A stretch of DNA of 64,000 bases from Lacinutrix mariniflava (GTDB lineage: Bacteria; Bacteroidota; Bacteroidia; Flavobacteriales; Flavobacteriaceae), in assembly GCF_001418015.1 (NCBI RefSeq), contig NZ_LIQG01000026.1, positions 1,178,001-1,242,000 on the forward strand, written 5' to 3'. The notes under the pieces are model-generated. The model did not search any database. It was not told where the DNA came from and worked only from the letters and a program-made list of their open reading frames with translations. Position numbers and translations under genes: made by a program. Of this stretch, positions 62,725-64,000 are shown piece after piece (the stretch's first letter is position 1; every line of letters starts with the position of its first letter).

Positions 62725-63180
62725 TTATAGTTGCTCCGCAACTTTCTCACAAACAAACTCTAAAAAGCGTTCGTCTGCTTCTGTAAAAGGATCTGGTGTG
62801 TTAGAATCGATATCTATTTGTCCTACATTTTCACCATTTACAAAAATAGGAATTACTATTTCGGCCTTAACAGTAATACTACATGCAATATAGTTGTCTT
62901 GTGCAGCAACATCTGGCACCACAAAGTTTTCATTACTAACAGCAACTTGTCCACAAATACCTTTTCCAAAAGGAATAATAATATGGTCTGTTGGTTCTCC
63001 AACATATGGTCCAAGTTTTAATTCGTTCTTGTCTCCGTTTTTAAAATAGAAGCCTACCCAATTATAATAGATAATATTTTGGTCTAATAATTCGCAGACT
63101 TTCATTAAACGCTCATCTCTAGAGAATTCTGTATTAGAAAGAATTGTTTCAACTTGTGGTTTTAATGTATCGAAAATCAT
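62725..63180 (-). CDS. GAF-domain protein, probable free-methionine-R-sulfoxide reductase
   Basis: 151 residues, one GAF domain. Similar to fRMsr enzymes: NWVGFYFKNG, LKLGPYVGEP, GKGICGQVAVSNENFVVPDV and YIACSITVKAEIVIPIF, with two of the active-site Cys (in GICG and IACS) and the acidic end GQIDIDSNTPDPFTEAD. Would reduce free Met-R-sulfoxide with thioredoxin. Third Cys of the E. coli enzyme not seen, so a sensory GAF protein remains possible. Confidence 0.82.
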   Translation of the reverse strand: MIFDTLKPQVETILSNTEFSRDERLMKVCELLDQNIIYYNWVGFYFKNGDKNELKLGPYVGEPTDHIIIPFGKGICGQVAVSNENFVVPDVAAQDNYIACSITVKAEIVIPIFVNGENVGQIDIDSNTPDPFTEADERFLEFVCEKVAEQL

Positions 63181-63259
63181 AAGGATAAAAATTTTGGTAA
63201 AAGTATTTAAAAAGACGTAATTTCAACCTTTCAAAATCTAAAACTTTTCATAATTAAAA

Positions 63260-63811
63260 TTGAAAGCACTCTTTGTAAAATATAAGTCTGTATTAAAATT
63301 TATCCTTACATTTTTGTTGGTATATATTTGCTTGTCTATAGTGTACAAATTGTATTTAAATGCTTCGGTTGAATCTCAGTACTATCCAGATTATATAACT
63401 AATTTGGTGGCGTACCAAAGTGAAGCACTACTAAATACTATAGGCTACAGTTCTGAGGTGTTAAAGCATCCAAATGAGCCCTCTATGAAATTACTAGTAA
63501 GAGGTAAGTATCTTGCCAGAATAATAGAAGGTTGTAACGCTATTAGTGTCATTGTGTTGTTTATTTCTTTTGTAATTGCTTTCTCAGGTAAATTAAAAAC
63601 TACTGTTTTATTTTTGTTGTCAGGAAGTATTCTTATTTACATTGTAAATCTTATTAGAATTGTAATACTAGCTGTGGGTTTGTATCATTATCCTTGGAGG
63701 AGTGATATTTTACATTCAGTAATTTTTCCAGCAATTATTTACGGAATGGTATTTTTACTATGGATGTTATGGGTAAATAGATTTTCTAATATTGGTAAAA
63801 ATAATGGATAA
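63260..63811 (+). CDS. xrtF: Exosortase family protein XrtF
   Basis: 183 residues from a TTG start (MKALFVKYKSVLKF), the point at which XrtF proteins begin. Several membrane helices. The exosortase catalytic residues are visible: Cys in IIEGCNAISV (about 90-99), Arg in VNLIRIVILA and His in SDILHSVIFP. Processes C-terminal sorting signals of a small set of surface proteins in flavobacteria. Overlaps the next gene by 8 bp. Confidence 0.92.
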   Translation: MKALFVKYKSVLKFILTFLLVYICLSIVYKLYLNASVESQYYPDYITNLVAYQSEALLNTIGYSSEVLKHPNEPSMKLLVRGKYLARIIEGCNAISVIVLFISFVIAFSGKLKTTVLFLLSGSILIYIVNLIRIVILAVGLYHYPWRSDILHSVIFPAIIYGMVFLLWMLWVNRFSNIGKNNG

Positions 63812-64000
63812 GTATATAAAATATATTTGGTTATTTTTCCTTTTCGGATTTTTGGTTTTAGTGAGAGCTTTTGAGACCGAATTGTTTTACGATCCTTACT
63901 TGCAATTTTTTCAAAACGACTATTTGTATTTAGACTCTCCAAGACGAGAAGTCTTAAAACTAGTGTTATATACCACTTTACGATTTCTTATTAATACTGT
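63804..64000 (+). CDS. Exosortase F-associated membrane protein, 3'-truncated by window edge
   Basis: The first 65 codons are present, starting ATG at 63804 inside the end of xrtF. One membrane helix (YIKYIWLFFLFGFLVLVRAF), then FETELFYDPYLQFFQNDYLY and a second hydrophobic segment at the edge. Position right after xrtF and the sequence fit the exosortase F system-associated family, whose exact function is unknown. Confidence 0.82.
   Translation, partial: MDKYIKYIWLFFLFGFLVLVRAFETELFYDPYLQFFQNDYLYLDSPRREVLKLVLYTTLRFLINT

Overview
The window is AT-rich chromosomal DNA from a marine-type member of the Flavobacteriaceae (Bacteroidota). The signs are gliding genes gldB and gldC, a type IX secretion C-terminal sorting domain, exosortase XrtF, a PaaA-type phenylacetate pathway with flavobacterial gene content, promoters of the TAnnTTTG kind, no Shine-Dalgarno pattern, and the gene order purH-mreB-mreC-mreD-mrdA-rodA. 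Species cannot be fixed from sequence alone. No rRNA, tRNA, CRISPR array, insertion sequence or prophage was seen.

Layout. 1-5.5 kb: 3' part of alaS, a TPR lipoprotein, a GSCFA hydrolase-like protein, a DUF4230-type protein and a rhodanese. 5.5-20.5 kb: a TetR regulator followed by a phenylacetate (PAA) catabolic cluster, paaE-A-B-C-D-G-H-I, a YpfJ-type metallopeptidase, paaJ, a VOC protein, paaZ, a crotonase, a small conserved protein and paaY. 20.5-31.1 kb: an AraC regulator, divergent from aldehyde dehydrogenase, paaK (interrupted by a frameshift at an A7 run), GMC oxidoreductase, TonB-dependent receptor, copper amine oxidase lipoprotein and a Sco-type copper protein. 31.1-36.7 kb: Lrp regulator, branched-chain ketoacid dehydrogenase E2, ilvE and a fused E1 alpha/beta. 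36.9-43.7 kb: TPP riboswitch and thiS-C-D-E-G-H-F. 43.8-51 kb: rlmN, a T9SS cargo protein, gldC, gldB, nadE, an atypical response regulator and dnaG. 51-54.7 kb: outer-membrane protein, putative anti-sigma, ECF sigma and a polyprenyl synthetase. 54.9-62.4 kb: rodA, mrdA, mreD, mreC, mreB and purH. 62.7-64 kb: a GAF-type methionine sulfoxide reductase candidate, xrtF and the start of its partner gene.

How the genes fit together. The 20.5-31.1 kb block looks like an upper pathway feeding the PAA cluster: a surface or periplasmic copper amine oxidase would turn 2-phenylethylamine (or a similar amine) into phenylacetaldehyde, the aldehyde dehydrogenase would give phenylacetate, and PaaK would make phenylacetyl-CoA for the PaaABCE epoxidase. 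PaaG, PaaZ, PaaJ, a crotonase and PaaH would then take it to acetyl-CoA and succinyl-CoA. A Sco protein beside the amine oxidase suggests dedicated copper delivery. The TetR gene and the paaE promoter carry matching TAAC-AAnn-GTTA palindromes, which are likely operators.

A second theme is short dispersed palindromic repeats. At least five families sit between genes, and are densest inside the PAA and branched-chain regions. Two families share the same outer arms but have different cores. Repeats also touch gene ends: one supplies the stop codon of the VOC gene, and one contains a false upstream ATG before the E1 gene.
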